64,000 nucleotides of DNA from CALCTE01 sp045585835 (GTDB lineage: Bacteria > Bacillota > Clostridia > Oscillospirales > CAG-272): contig JAZMZG010000012.1 in assembly GCA_045585835.1 (NCBI GenBank), positions 101,150-165,149 on the forward strand, read 5' to 3'. Shown here piece by piece: positions 1 to 8,497 of this stretch; positions within the stretch are counted from its first letter, which is position 1; each line of letters begins with the position of its first letter. The notes beneath the pieces were generated by a model. That model saw only the letters and a list, made by a program, of their open reading frames with translations, had not been told where the DNA came from and ran no database searches. A program made the translations under genes and the position numbers.

Positions 1-82
1 CAAACGCACTTGCAATCATCTCTTTATCAAATTGTGCTTTACAGCCTATTGCTCTCCAAAAGGCCTCGAAGCTATCTGACAT
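1..82 (-). CDS. N-terminus of an unidentified protein (partial, runs off the left edge)
   Basis: An ATG on the minus strand at 82 follows an AGGAGAA ribosome site and opens a frame that stays open to the window edge, 27 codons beginning MSDSFEAFWRAIGCK. It starts 10 bp after the recJ stop, so it is the next gene of that operon. In many Clostridia recJ is followed by relA, whose N-terminus also has an aromatic/acidic helix before its HD domain, so a (p)ppGpp synthetase/hydrolase is possible. That is a guess from gene order; too little is visible to name it. Confidence 0.5.
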   Translation of the reverse strand, partial: MSDSFEAFWRAIGCKAQFDKEMIASAF

Positions 83-92
83 TTGTTTTCTC

Positions 93-2249
93 CTAACTTC
101 TTCGTTTTTTCATTTCCCTTAGGGAAGTAAGTATTTGTGAGCCGTCCAAAGACACCTTTACACCGGGTGCAAGGCTTTCAGAGCGGGATAAGGTTACCGT
201 GCGGCCTTTCGAAACTTCAAGATTTATAAGTTCTTTTTCTTTGAATATATCGAGTATAAGCCGTGTTTTGCAAACGTCTATATAATAACCGCTTGCGCAT
301 ACGCTTCTTGCGATATATGCGTAGTCAAGCGTTTTGGTTTCCTCTTGCCTTAAAAGCCTTAACACGTAGAGATAGACTGCCTTAAAGTCATCTCTCGTGG
401 GGATCACGCTATCGTCGATAAGCTCATATTTTGCATTACCGCTTATTATTTCGTTATAAAGGCTTTCTTGAGATTCTATGTAATTCGTAAGCGTTCTGTT
501 TGCTCTTATGTCCTTTACTATAAGCTGGAGATTTTCTTTTCCCGCATAGCAGTTTATTTCCATAAGATACAGCACGTCTACCTTGTCCGAACTGCAAAAG
601 CCGAGCTTTGATGCGGGTGTGCCGAAATATACTGCTTGGAAGGTATAGCCGCCCTTGGTCAAATTAAATCTGCAATGCTTGTCGTTTGCAAGGGGAGTGA
701 TATCCGATATCGAAGCGTTGGATATCATAAACAGAGGTGAGGGATTACCGTATCCAAACGGCTCTAAAAGGCGAAGTTCCTTTGCACAAGTTGAATTTAT
801 TTCTGCGGGAGCAGGCTCGCAATCGACCTCTACGGGAACGGTGCGCTCCTTGTCAAAGCTGTTTTTTCTTGCGTATTCGTTTATCTTCGCCTTGAATTTT
901 TCGAGATTATCTCTGCTAACGGTAAGACCTGCCGCAAGCTCGTGTCCTCCGAACTTAACAAGAAGCTCGCTTGCATATTCGAGCGCATCGTAAAGGCTTA
1001 TTCCCGGAACGCTGCGTCCTGAGCCTTTTCCGCTTAAAGTATCTTCGTTGCAGAAGGTTATAAGTATACAAGGCTTCGAGTATCTTTCGGAAAGACGCGA
1101 AGCGACAATACCGATGATTCCTTGATGCCAATTATCAGATGAGAGTATTATGAACGGCTCGTCGTTTTTTGCAGACTCTATCATTTCGACAGCTTCTTCG
1201 ACTATCTCGTTTTCCATTACCTGACGTTTTCTGTTAAGCTCGCAAAGCTCTGCCGCATATGCATCGGATTCGGCCTTTGATTTTGTTAAAAAGAGTTTTA
1301 CCGCAAGCTCTACGTTGCCGATTCTACCCGCTGCATTGATTCGGGGTGCAATAATGTAACCGATTGTCGAAGAGCTTATTTGCTTATCGCCGCCCTTCTT
1401 GCCGTAGAAGCCGTAAAAATCCAAAATAGACCTACACCAAGGGTCAGGCGACTTCTGCATCATTGAAAGCCCCACACTTATTATCAGGCGGTTTTCATCG
1501 GTTGCGGGCATTACATCCGCTATCGTTCCGAGAGCAACTATTTGCGCATATTCCGAAAAGAGCCTTGACAGAATCTCGGTGGGCACATCGTCTTTCTTAT
1601 CGGCAAGAGCCATTTCAATAGCACATATAAGCTTAAACACCACACCTACACCCGCAAGCGCCTTATAAGGATATTCACAGTCGTGTCTGCAAGGATTTAC
1701 AACTATACAGTTTGGAATTTCATCTTTACACTCGTGGTGGTCAGTAACGACGAAATCTACACCTAACTTTTTTCCGAATTCTATTTCGTCAACTGCAGTA
1801 ACGCCCGTATCGACGGTTACAATAAGCGAAGTGCCGTCTTTTGCTATAGATTCGATTGCGGGCGTATTCATTCCGTATCCTTCGCTGTTACGGTCGGGGA
1901 TATAGTGGGTACAGCCAACACCCTTGCTTTCAAGATAAAGACGCATAAGACTCGTTGAGGTGATACCGTCAACGTCGTAGTCACCGTATACGCATATCTT
2001 TTCGTTATTCTTTATTGCAAGAATGATTCTGTCTGCCGCTCTGTCCATATCTTTAATTAAAAACGGGTTATAAAAAGAGCAGGTCTCTTTGCGCAAAAAA
2101 CGTCTTGCGGCATCGGTACTGTCTACACCTCTAAGGCACAAAAGCGCCGCAGTATTCGTGCATATTTCAAGGTCTTCCGATATTTCTCTTGCAAGAGCCT
2201 CGTCATAGCTTTTCAATTGCCAGAGCTTTTTTGTGCTGTCAGAATACAT
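93..2249 (-). CDS. recJ: Single-stranded-DNA-specific exonuclease RecJ
   Basis: RecJ degrades single-stranded DNA 5' to 3' in recombinational and mismatch repair in the cytoplasm. The 718 residues carry the DHH phosphoesterase signatures in order: DYDVDG near residue 93, VTVDTG, VVTDHHE near 170, and the DHHA1 segment with KFGGHELAAG near 440; these are metal-binding motifs of the family. A C-terminal extension of about 200 residues follows, as in Firmicutes RecJ. The ATG at 2249 overlaps the stop of the upstream rseC-like gene (TAATG) and has a GGAG site 8 nt before it. It is distal in the cdaA-cdaR-rseC-recJ operon. Confidence 0.96.
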   Translation of the reverse strand: MYSDSTKKLWQLKSYDEALAREISEDLEICTNTAALLCLRGVDSTDAARRFLRKETCSFYNPFLIKDMDRAADRIILAIKNNEKICVYGDYDVDGITSTSLMRLYLESKGVGCTHYIPDRNSEGYGMNTPAIESIAKDGTSLIVTVDTGVTAVDEIEFGKKLGVDFVVTDHHECKDEIPNCIVVNPCRHDCEYPYKALAGVGVVFKLICAIEMALADKKDDVPTEILSRLFSEYAQIVALGTIADVMPATDENRLIISVGLSMMQKSPDPWCRSILDFYGFYGKKGGDKQISSSTIGYIIAPRINAAGRIGNVELAVKLFLTKSKAESDAYAAELCELNRKRQVMENEIVEEAVEMIESAKNDEPFIILSSDNWHQGIIGIVASRLSERYSKPCILITFCNEDTLSGKGSGRSVPGISLYDALEYASELLVKFGGHELAAGLTVSRDNLEKFKAKINEYARKNSFDKERTVPVEVDCEPAPAEINSTCAKELRLLEPFGYGNPSPLFMISNASISDITPLANDKHCRFNLTKGGYTFQAVYFGTPASKLGFCSSDKVDVLYLMEINCYAGKENLQLIVKDIRANRTLTNYIESQESLYNEIISGNAKYELIDDSVIPTRDDFKAVYLYVLRLLRQEETKTLDYAYIARSVCASGYYIDVCKTRLILDIFKEKELINLEVSKGRTVTLSRSESLAPGVKVSLDGSQILTSLREMKKRRS

Positions 2250-2665
2250 TAGTTATTCTCCAAATTCTTTACAATATTTAGCGTTGGGTGCTTTTTTTCA
2301 TAGGCCTTTGCCATAGGTACGCCGCAAATCTCCGCAACAACGAAAACGGCAAGAGAAATAAGAAAGGAAATCCCTTCCGTAACAATACTTCTTGTAAGTA
2401 CGAATGAGAAGACGGCGCAAATCAAAGGAACTAACATACAGCAAACGGCGGAAAAGATACCTGCGCCCGTCTTTGCTTCCTCGACCAAAACCTCTTCACC
2501 CACAGACGCATTGACTGTATTTTTTGCCCAAAGCTTTATGGGCTTTAATTGCTCGCAGCTTCTTTGCGCACAGGGACTTTTACACGTATCGCAAGGACTT
2601 GATTTAGGCAAAGTTTTGATAAGAGCTATATCTTTATTGCATTTTATGACGGTAGCCGATTTCAT
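2249..2665 (-). CDS. RseC/MucC-family (SoxR-reducing) membrane protein
   Basis: A 138-residue protein with an N-terminal cysteine cluster (CDTCKSPCAQRSC, residues 25-37) and two hydrophobic segments at roughly 70-90 and 98-115. This is the layout of the RseC/MucC family, which in gammaproteobacteria tunes sigma-E or, near Rnf complexes, helps reduce SoxR; in Clostridia its role is not settled. It overlaps both neighbours by single bases, so it is translationally coupled to cdaR and recJ. The cysteines could hold a metal or redox centre (inference). Confidence 0.75.
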   Translation of the reverse strand: MKSATVIKCNKDIALIKTLPKSSPCDTCKSPCAQRSCEQLKPIKLWAKNTVNASVGEEVLVEEAKTGAGIFSAVCCMLVPLICAVFSFVLTRSIVTEGISFLISLAVFVVAEICGVPMAKAYEKKHPTLNIVKNLENN

Positions 2666-3960
2666 TATTGCACCTTTTTTAAGGTTATCATTACGGTAGG
2701 AAGAGGGTGCTTCTTTTCTATGTTGAGCGTATAAACGTCTTCATAATCGCTATCCAATTTTACGGCTATAGAGCTCGTTCCCTCAAATGAATGTCCCGAA
2801 AGGTCAACCGTAGCTTCAAAATCACTTGCAGTCATTTTTGCAACCGTATCCTTCGGACCTCTTATACCTACCGCAATACTGCTCGTTTCAATTGTTGCGG
2901 TATAGCCTTGCGGAACGTTTATAAGCTTGATATCACTTGCATTTAATGTGACGGTCGATGTCTCGGTGTTTTTAAGACTTATATTTATCGTTGCGGAATT
3001 AACGGTAGACAGAGGTATCACGCCTGCGGGAAGCTTTATTGCGCTCTGTATGGACGTTTCCGAGCCGATTTGCGTTTCATCAATGGTTTTGATTATAAGC
3101 TCGTTTAAATCATCCTGCATTTCAACGGGCATAGAGACCGTAATAGTTTCGGGAGTTATGGTTATATCGGCATTATCTTTATTGAAATAGCCGTTTGTAA
3201 AATTAACGCCAAGCGCTATTTGTTTTGTTGTTATAACGGGTATAGTAGCAGTTACGCTCGGTGTGCTTATCGTGGTGAATGCGTTGTTTACTTCTCTGCC
3301 TTCGTCGTCTACAAGCACGAGTCTTCCTGTGTACGTAGTTGATGTGCTGAGCTTTTGGAGCTCTAAATTCAAGTTTGCCGATTTTACGGAATTTACTATT
3401 TCGGCAGGACCGGTTATATCAACGTACTCTACGTCCGTTGTGATATTTCCCAACGAAAGCTTGTCGGGATCATCTAAGCTGTAGGACGCCTTTATTACCT
3501 TTACGGGAACGTTTTTTGTGATATTCTTATCGAGATAAACGTTGATTTCGCGGGGAGAGTAATTGTCTACGGTAACGCCTTCGGGAGAGTTGACCATAAC
3601 TTTAAGCGTGTAGCTTCCCGATTTATTGACGGAGTTTAAGTCAACGTATGCATAAACGTCGCTCTCGTCGAGGTCGTTTACAACACTCTTTTTTCCGGAC
3701 AAAACTACGTTTATAGACTGTCCCGAGCCGATTATGGGGGAGAGTCCGTAAGAGGATTCAAGTGTGTTTGCGCCTAAAAGGTCTACGGCGACGTTTAACT
3801 TGACGTCCGAAATGGGAGCGTCTGTACTTATTACGTAAAGCCATAATACGATAGCGGCAACAACCGAAAATATTTTAGGTAAAAGATTTTGCGGCATTAC
3901 TTTCTTTTCGGCGGGAGAATCGTTTATTGGTCTGCTTTTATGCTTTATCGACATTTTCAT
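2665..3960 (-). CDS. cdaR: CdaR, YbbR-domain regulator of the c-di-AMP synthase
   Basis: CdaR is a membrane-anchored extracytoplasmic protein that binds CdaA and modulates c-di-AMP production. The 431 residues have an N-terminal anchor (about 27-45, LLPKIFSVVAAIVLWLYVIS) followed by tandem YbbR repeats of beta-rich sequence to the C-terminus. It overlaps the 3' end of cdaA by 23 bp. A GGAGGG site precedes ATG 3960, and a second in-frame ATG at 3954 has better spacing, so the start is uncertain by two codons. In Bacillus and Staphylococcus glmM follows this pair; here rseC and recJ follow. Confidence 0.93.
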   Translation of the reverse strand: MKMSIKHKSRPINDSPAEKKVMPQNLLPKIFSVVAAIVLWLYVISTDAPISDVKLNVAVDLLGANTLESSYGLSPIIGSGQSINVVLSGKKSVVNDLDESDVYAYVDLNSVNKSGSYTLKVMVNSPEGVTVDNYSPREINVYLDKNITKNVPVKVIKASYSLDDPDKLSLGNITTDVEYVDITGPAEIVNSVKSANLNLELQKLSTSTTYTGRLVLVDDEGREVNNAFTTISTPSVTATIPVITTKQIALGVNFTNGYFNKDNADITITPETITVSMPVEMQDDLNELIIKTIDETQIGSETSIQSAIKLPAGVIPLSTVNSATINISLKNTETSTVTLNASDIKLINVPQGYTATIETSSIAVGIRGPKDTVAKMTASDFEATVDLSGHSFEGTSSIAVKLDSDYEDVYTLNIEKKHPLPTVMITLKKVQ

Positions 3961-4855
3961 TTCCCTCCGAATTTAAATTTTTGTTATCATCACGGTTCGT
4001 TTTTCCGTGCTTTCTGCGAAGCAACTTCCTTGCTATATTGGCTGTGCTTTCATCGTCGCTCGGAATAAGTTGCTTTTTAAGCGTCTTTTTTAAAGCAGCG
4101 ATCGAGCTGATTTTTTTAAGCGTGCCGTTTTGGGCAAGCATAATATTGCCCGTTTCCTCGGAAACGATTATAACGAGCGCATCGGATATCTCACTCATTC
4201 CCAGTCCTGCTCTGTGACGGGTTCCCAAATTCAAGTCGATATCTTGGTTAGACAAGGGCAAATAACAGCCTGCAGCATAGAGCTTGCCTTCACGTATTAT
4301 GACTGCACCGTCGTGAAGGGGTGCTTTGTCAAAGAAAATATTTCTTATCAAAAACAACGAGCATTCAGCATCGGTGATGGTACCCGTGCTTATCACGTCG
4401 CCGAGCTTGGTTTCGCCTTCAAAAACGATAAGTGCGCCCGTATGCTTCAAGGAAAATTCTGTAACGGCATCGCATATTTGGTCGATAGCTTCCTCATATT
4501 TGAGCTTTGCACTTTGTGTCAAACGGTTTAGGCTTTTGATGGGTTGCTCACCGAGTCTTTCGAGAATTGAACGAAGCTCGGGTTGGAATACGATAAATAT
4601 TGCAATAAGTCCTACTTGGATAAGGTTACGCAACAGAAAATTAAGTGCTTTCATTTTTGCGACGCCGCTTATGAAAAGGAATACAAAAAACAATAAGACG
4701 CCAAGTGCGAGCTTACCCGCACGTCTATCCCTTATGAATTTGTAGAAGTAGTAGATCAATATCGAAACTATAGCGATATCGATGATGTCGATTATTATGC
4801 CGACGTCCCTTATTTGAGTAAGCAAAAATTGCAAAAAGTCCTTAACTTTATCCAT
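3938..4855 (-). CDS. cdaA: Diadenylate cyclase CdaA
   Basis: CdaA makes cyclic di-AMP from two ATP, controlling potassium and osmotic balance and wall homeostasis. Three hydrophobic helices occupy about the first 90 residues; the DAC (DisA_N) domain follows with LHDGAVII and GTRHRAGLG, the catalytic DGA and RHR motifs. I place the start at ATG 4855: GGTGG lies 5 nt upstream, whereas a longer reading from GTG 4867 would put the ribosome site inside the gene. The resulting 305 residues fit the family. It is first in an operon with cdaR, rseC and recJ, behind a TTGGAT-N17-TATAAT promoter. Confidence 0.95.
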   Translation of the reverse strand: MDKVKDFLQFLLTQIRDVGIIIDIIDIAIVSILIYYFYKFIRDRRAGKLALGVLLFFVFLFISGVAKMKALNFLLRNLIQVGLIAIFIVFQPELRSILERLGEQPIKSLNRLTQSAKLKYEEAIDQICDAVTEFSLKHTGALIVFEGETKLGDVISTGTITDAECSLFLIRNIFFDKAPLHDGAVIIREGKLYAAGCYLPLSNQDIDLNLGTRHRAGLGMSEISDALVIIVSEETGNIMLAQNGTLKKISSIAALKKTLKKQLIPSDDESTANIARKLLRRKHGKTNRDDNKNLNSEGNENVDKA

Positions 4856-4885
4856 AGCAACCACCACCTATATATACTTATAATA

Positions 4886-4914
4886 ATTATACCATATATA
4901 TTGTAATAATCCAA
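4886..4914 (-). promoter_or_regulatory. Promoter of the cdaA operon
   Basis: Read on the minus strand: -35 TTGGAT (4909-4914), 17-bp spacer, -10 TATAAT (4886-4891). It leaves a leader of about 25 nt before the ribosome site. Confidence 0.75.
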
Positions 4915-4949
4915 GACCTTTTTTCAATTTGTTGAAAATATTTTTCTTG

Positions 4950-4973
4950 CGAAACAGTATATATACTGTTTCG
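4950..4973. promoter_or_regulatory. Perfect 24-bp palindrome (operator candidate)
   Basis: Half-site CGAAACAGTATA is followed directly by its exact reverse complement, with no mismatch. It lies 16 bp upstream of the -35 of the dockerin-protein promoter and 35 bp upstream of the -35 of the divergent cdaA promoter. There is no T-run, so it is not a terminator. A dimeric regulator site is the simplest reading; the protein is unknown. Confidence 0.6.
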
Positions 4974-4989
4974 AAAAATTCCTATTACC

Positions 4990-5019
4990 TTGACAACGGA
5001 TAAATCGGTATGTTATAAT
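4990..5019 (+). promoter_or_regulatory. Promoter of the LRR/dockerin gene
   Basis: TTGACA (4990-4995), 18-bp spacer, TATAAT (5014-5019). Both hexamers are consensus. The TTG of the -35 box is in frame with the downstream gene and should not be taken as its start codon. Confidence 0.85.
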
Positions 5020-5052
5020 ATGTCGAAAATAAATTTAGGCAAGGAGCTTTCG

Positions 5053-5979
5053 GTGAAAAGAAAAGTTTTATTATTTTTAGCAGCCGCTCTTCTTTTTTCT
5101 GTGCTTTCGACGTTTTGCATAAGTGCGGACAACACAAGCTGCGGGACGAGTGCTGAATGGAGTTTTGATTCCAATACGGGAACTCTGTACGTAAACGGCA
5201 GCGGAGCTATGACCGATTATGAGAAAAGCACTGACGTGCCGTGGTATAGCTACAGAAACGAGATTTATAAAATATCGGTTTCCGAGAACATTACGCACAT
5301 TGGAGATAATGCGTTTCGCCGCCTTGAAAATCTTGTCTCGGTGCAGTTGCCCGCAACACTCACGTCAATAGGTGATAAGACGTTTGCGTATTGCTACGAG
5401 CTTCGTGATATAAGCCTTCCGAGTGCAGTCAAAACGATAGGAGAAAGCGCATTTTACTATTGTCAAAATATAACTGATATAAGTCTTCCGAGTGCAGTAA
5501 AGCGTATTGAAACCGACACATTTTTCGGTTGCCAAAAGCTCGTTTTAATTACAATGAGCGACAGCGTAGAGTACATTGGGGAAAGAGCGTTTTACTACTG
5601 CGTGAAGCTTTCAAATTTAAAGCTTTCCGCATCTGTCGAAAGCATCGGAAGCAGTGCGTTTGCGTATTGCGAATCATTAAAGGTGTTTACTTGTATGATG
5701 GACGATGATAAGTGGGAGCTTGTGGAAATTGCAAGCGGAAACGAGTGCTTAGTGAGTGCAAGACGTTTGAGCGATGGCGGTATACGAGGTGACGTTAACG
5801 GCGACTTGACGGTAGGTGCAAGCGATGCGATATATTTACTTTACAGTATTTTCTTCGAAAGCAGCAACTATCCGATATATCAGGATTGCGATTTCAACCA
5901 AGACGGCATAACGAATGCCGAAGATGCGATTTACCTTTTATATCACATATTCTTCGATGCATCGGATTATCCGATTTAA
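5053..5979 (+). CDS. Secreted leucine-rich-repeat (BspA-like) protein with C-terminal dockerin
   Basis: The start is GTG 5053: AAGGAG at 5041-5046 is 6 nt upstream and a consensus promoter ends at 5019. The product (308 residues) begins with a Sec signal peptide (KRKVLLFLAAALLFSVLS, then a likely cut after CISA). About five LRR_5/BspA repeats follow (pattern IGDxAFxxCxxL, residues ~75-215), a fold used for surface adhesion. The last 60 residues hold two calcium-loop repeats (DVNGDLTVGASDAIYLL and DFNQDGITNAEDAIYLL) typical of type I dockerins, which dock to cohesins. No cohesin or glycosidase is nearby. The partner is unknown. Confidence 0.85.
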   Translation: MKRKVLLFLAAALLFSVLSTFCISADNTSCGTSAEWSFDSNTGTLYVNGSGAMTDYEKSTDVPWYSYRNEIYKISVSENITHIGDNAFRRLENLVSVQLPATLTSIGDKTFAYCYELRDISLPSAVKTIGESAFYYCQNITDISLPSAVKRIETDTFFGCQKLVLITMSDSVEYIGERAFYYCVKLSNLKLSASVESIGSSAFAYCESLKVFTCMMDDDKWELVEIASGNECLVSARRLSDGGIRGDVNGDLTVGASDAIYLLYSIFFESSNYPIYQDCDFNQDGITNAEDAIYLLYHIFFDASDYPI

Positions 5980-5982
5980 ATT

Positions 5983-6016
5983 AAATAACCCGCTTCATTT
6001 TGAAGCGGGTTATTTT
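5983..6016. terminator. Bidirectional intrinsic terminator
   Basis: A 15-bp stem (AAATAACCCGCTTCA and its complement) with a 3-nt loop has A- and T-runs on both sides. It ends the dockerin gene (plus) and the prpC-prkC-hydrolase unit (minus). Confidence 0.9.
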
Positions 6017-6017
6017 T

Positions 6018-6665
6018 TTATTCCAAATTTTCAAGATAGTCTCCGAGCAGCTTTGCAATAATTTCGTGACCGTCATCGTTGGGATGAAGTCCGTCGGGGA
6101 AATACTTTGCACATACCTCGGGATCTGTTGCATCGGGGCCTTCTCTAAACAGATCGAACACTTCCACGCCCTCGTCTGCGCAAATCTTTATCATAGCATC
6201 AATGTATTCGATAAACATTTTTTTATCGGGGGAGAGATATGCGGGATGCGTGTCGCATTCCTTGCGTGACATAGGTGTCATAAAGACGAGCCTTTTAGTT
6301 TTCGGTTTTAGAATTTTAATAAGGAATCTTATCGCACCGCAGTACGTTTCGGGAGTCTTATTTTCAAAGGTGCCGAATAAAGCTCTGCCATGACCGTAAT
6401 CGTTAGTGCCGCCGAAGACCACTATAAGATCGTTATCCTCGGGAATAGGCTGTGCACGGCCTGCAAAATATAGATCAAATTGAGGATTATCAAGAGTAGG
6501 AGTGCTTTGATATGCAAGTCTTGTTCCGCTGAGTCCGTAGTTTCTGCGCTTAAAATCGAAGCGTTTTTGCAATCTGATATCATATTTATTTTCAATATTC
6601 GTAACTCCTACGCCTTGAGTAATGCTGTCGCCTAAAAATGCTATGACTTTATTTTTTAATTCCAT
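6018..6665 (-). CDS. SGNH/GDSL-family hydrolase
   Basis: A 215-residue esterase/lipase-type hydrolase. Visible blocks: GDSITQG (nucleophile Ser), GGTNDYGHG (oxyanion Asn) and DGLHPNDDGH (Asp-His pair), giving a complete Ser-Asp-His set. No signal peptide or membrane segment, so it is probably cytoplasmic. ATG 6665 is chosen because a GGAG site lies 6 nt upstream; an upstream TTG would sit inside that site. It starts 14 bp after prkC stops, so it is co-transcribed with the kinase. The substrate is unknown; acetylated sugars or lysolipids are typical for the family. Confidence 0.85.
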   Translation of the reverse strand: MELKNKVIAFLGDSITQGVGVTNIENKYDIRLQKRFDFKRRNYGLSGTRLAYQSTPTLDNPQFDLYFAGRAQPIPEDNDLIVVFGGTNDYGHGRALFGTFENKTPETYCGAIRFLIKILKPKTKRLVFMTPMSRKECDTHPAYLSPDKKMFIEYIDAMIKICADEGVEVFDLFREGPDATDPEVCAKYFPDGLHPNDDGHEIIAKLLGDYLENLE

Positions 6666-6679
6666 AATTTTCTCCAAAG

Positions 6680-8479
6680 TTAGTTTTCGGAACTTTCTGT
6701 GTCCGTTGGTGTATCGTCCGTCGGTGTTTCAGGATTGGGCTCGGGTTCGGGTATCTTGTATACGTATACTTCAAGGTCGATTTTCGTTTCAAGTAGCTGA
6801 CTTGTTTCGGGCTTTACACTTTGTGATTTTACTATACCGTCAAGACTGATATCGGTTGTGGCAACCTCTTTAATGTTTCCGACTTTAAAACCGAACTCCT
6901 CAATTGTTTCTTTAGCGCTTTCAAGCGGAATACCGGTTATATCGGGGACTACCTCTTGCGTTATCTCGGGGCCAAGACTTACGTAAAGTGTGATCTTATC
7001 ACCGGGATAGAGTTCGTCGCCTACTTTATGGTTTGTCTCAATTACGAAACCGTCTGCAATCGTATCGTGATTTTGTTGCTTGATCTCGACTGCGAGGCCG
7101 GCGTTTTTGAGTATTCTTATAGCCTCACGGCTATCGGTGTTAGTGTAATCCTCAAGAATTATCTTTTGTTCGCCTTTGCTGATATATAAAACTATACTGA
7201 ATCCGTGGCGCATATGAGTGCCTTCTTCAGGCGTTTGGTCGGTAATAAAGCCTGCATCATAAACGTCGCTGAAAACTTCTTTGCGGACTATTTTGTAGCC
7301 TTTTTGATAAAGCTCGTTTTGGAGCTGTTCGGTAAGTTCTTTTCCGACGAGGTTTTCAACCGTTACCAATTCTTCCTCTGAAATGTTTTCGGTCTGTTTA
7401 CCGAAAGTAACGCTCCATATAGTTTTTCCGATTTCAAATGCGCCGAATGCTCCCACTACGAGAAAAGCTAAAAATACACCTAAAACGATGGGAAGCATAG
7501 TGTTGTGTTTTCTTTTTGTTTTGATTTTATTGTCCTTCTTTCCGCGAACTTTTTTATTTGACTTCGTATTTGATTGCGTTGTATTGTCTGATTTTGCCAT
7601 AGCTCGTCTTGCGGCGACGGAAGGCAAGGGAGCAAAAATAACGTCGGGATTTTGCAAAAGCTCCTCAATATATCTTAACATTTCATCGCAGTTTTCGAAG
7701 CGCATATCAATATCCTTCGACATCGCTTGAAGGATTATGAATTGAAGTCCGTCGGGAAGTGAGGGAACGATGTCCTTCGGAAGAACCGCTTCATCAGTTA
7801 TATGCATTAAAGCGACCGAAACCAAAGAATCCGCGTTAAACGGTAACTTTCCCGTTACCATCTCGTAAAGCATAACGCCTACGGAATATATATCGCTTGC
7901 GTTTGTTACGTCCTTGCCTTCGGCTTGCTCAGGGCTTATATAGTGTACTGTACCTATAGCGGATTCGCCGTCGGTGATAGTATCACTCTTGTGTACCTTT
8001 GCAATACCGAAATCCGTTACTTTGATAGTTCCGTCCTTAAGCAAAAGTATATTCTGCGGCTTTACGTCTCTGTGAACTACGCCTCTTTCGTGAGCTTGCG
8101 CAAGTCCTCGTAAAATTTGCTCCGTATAGCGCAAGGCTTCCTTCCAATTTATGCGCTCGACGCTGCCGAGATATTCTTTCAGGGTGGTGCCCTCAACGTA
8201 CTCCATTACGATATACTTGATTTCGTCTTTTACGTTTACGTCGTAAATATTTACAATGTTCGGGTGCGAGAGCATCGCAACAGCTTTCGATTCGTTGATA
8301 AAGCGTTGTATTGCCTTCTCGGGATCGTCGGAATCGGTTTTAAGTACTTTGATCGCAACGACTCTGTTCATAACGATATCCTCGGCACAGAAGACAACTG
8401 CCATGCCGCCGTATCCGACTACGCTTTTAATTTTGTATCTGTCGTCAAGTATCTTTCCGACAAAATCTTCGTATTTCAT
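6680..8479 (-). CDS. prkC: PASTA-domain serine/threonine protein kinase PrkC
   Basis: A membrane eukaryotic-type kinase that senses muropeptides or lipid II through external PASTA domains and controls wall growth and, in spore formers, germination. The kinase domain (1-275) has the glycine loop VGYGGMAVVF, Lys44, HRDVKPQN (136-143) and DFG (156-158), so it should be active. A basic juxtamembrane stretch, one transmembrane helix (~330-355) and three PASTA repeats follow, with a Pro/Thr/Glu tail. It lies 18 bp downstream of its partner phosphatase gene, under the prpC promoter. Confidence 0.97.
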   Translation of the reverse strand: MKYEDFVGKILDDRYKIKSVVGYGGMAVVFCAEDIVMNRVVAIKVLKTDSDDPEKAIQRFINESKAVAMLSHPNIVNIYDVNVKDEIKYIVMEYVEGTTLKEYLGSVERINWKEALRYTEQILRGLAQAHERGVVHRDVKPQNILLLKDGTIKVTDFGIAKVHKSDTITDGESAIGTVHYISPEQAEGKDVTNASDIYSVGVMLYEMVTGKLPFNADSLVSVALMHITDEAVLPKDIVPSLPDGLQFIILQAMSKDIDMRFENCDEMLRYIEELLQNPDVIFAPLPSVAARRAMAKSDNTTQSNTKSNKKVRGKKDNKIKTKRKHNTMLPIVLGVFLAFLVVGAFGAFEIGKTIWSVTFGKQTENISEEELVTVENLVGKELTEQLQNELYQKGYKIVRKEVFSDVYDAGFITDQTPEEGTHMRHGFSIVLYISKGEQKIILEDYTNTDSREAIRILKNAGLAVEIKQQNHDTIADGFVIETNHKVGDELYPGDKITLYVSLGPEITQEVVPDITGIPLESAKETIEEFGFKVGNIKEVATTDISLDGIVKSQSVKPETSQLLETKIDLEVYVYKIPEPEPNPETPTDDTPTDTESSEN

Positions 8480-8497
8480 ATTAAAACTCCGTATTAT

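Noticed and set aside
4990..5052. TTG 4990 as start of the dockerin protein
   Set aside because: It is the -35 box of the gene's own promoter; GTG 5053 has an ideal ribosome site.
4990..5979. A cellulosome locus
   Set aside because: Only one dockerin is present; no cohesin, scaffoldin or glycoside hydrolase is visible in 64 kb.
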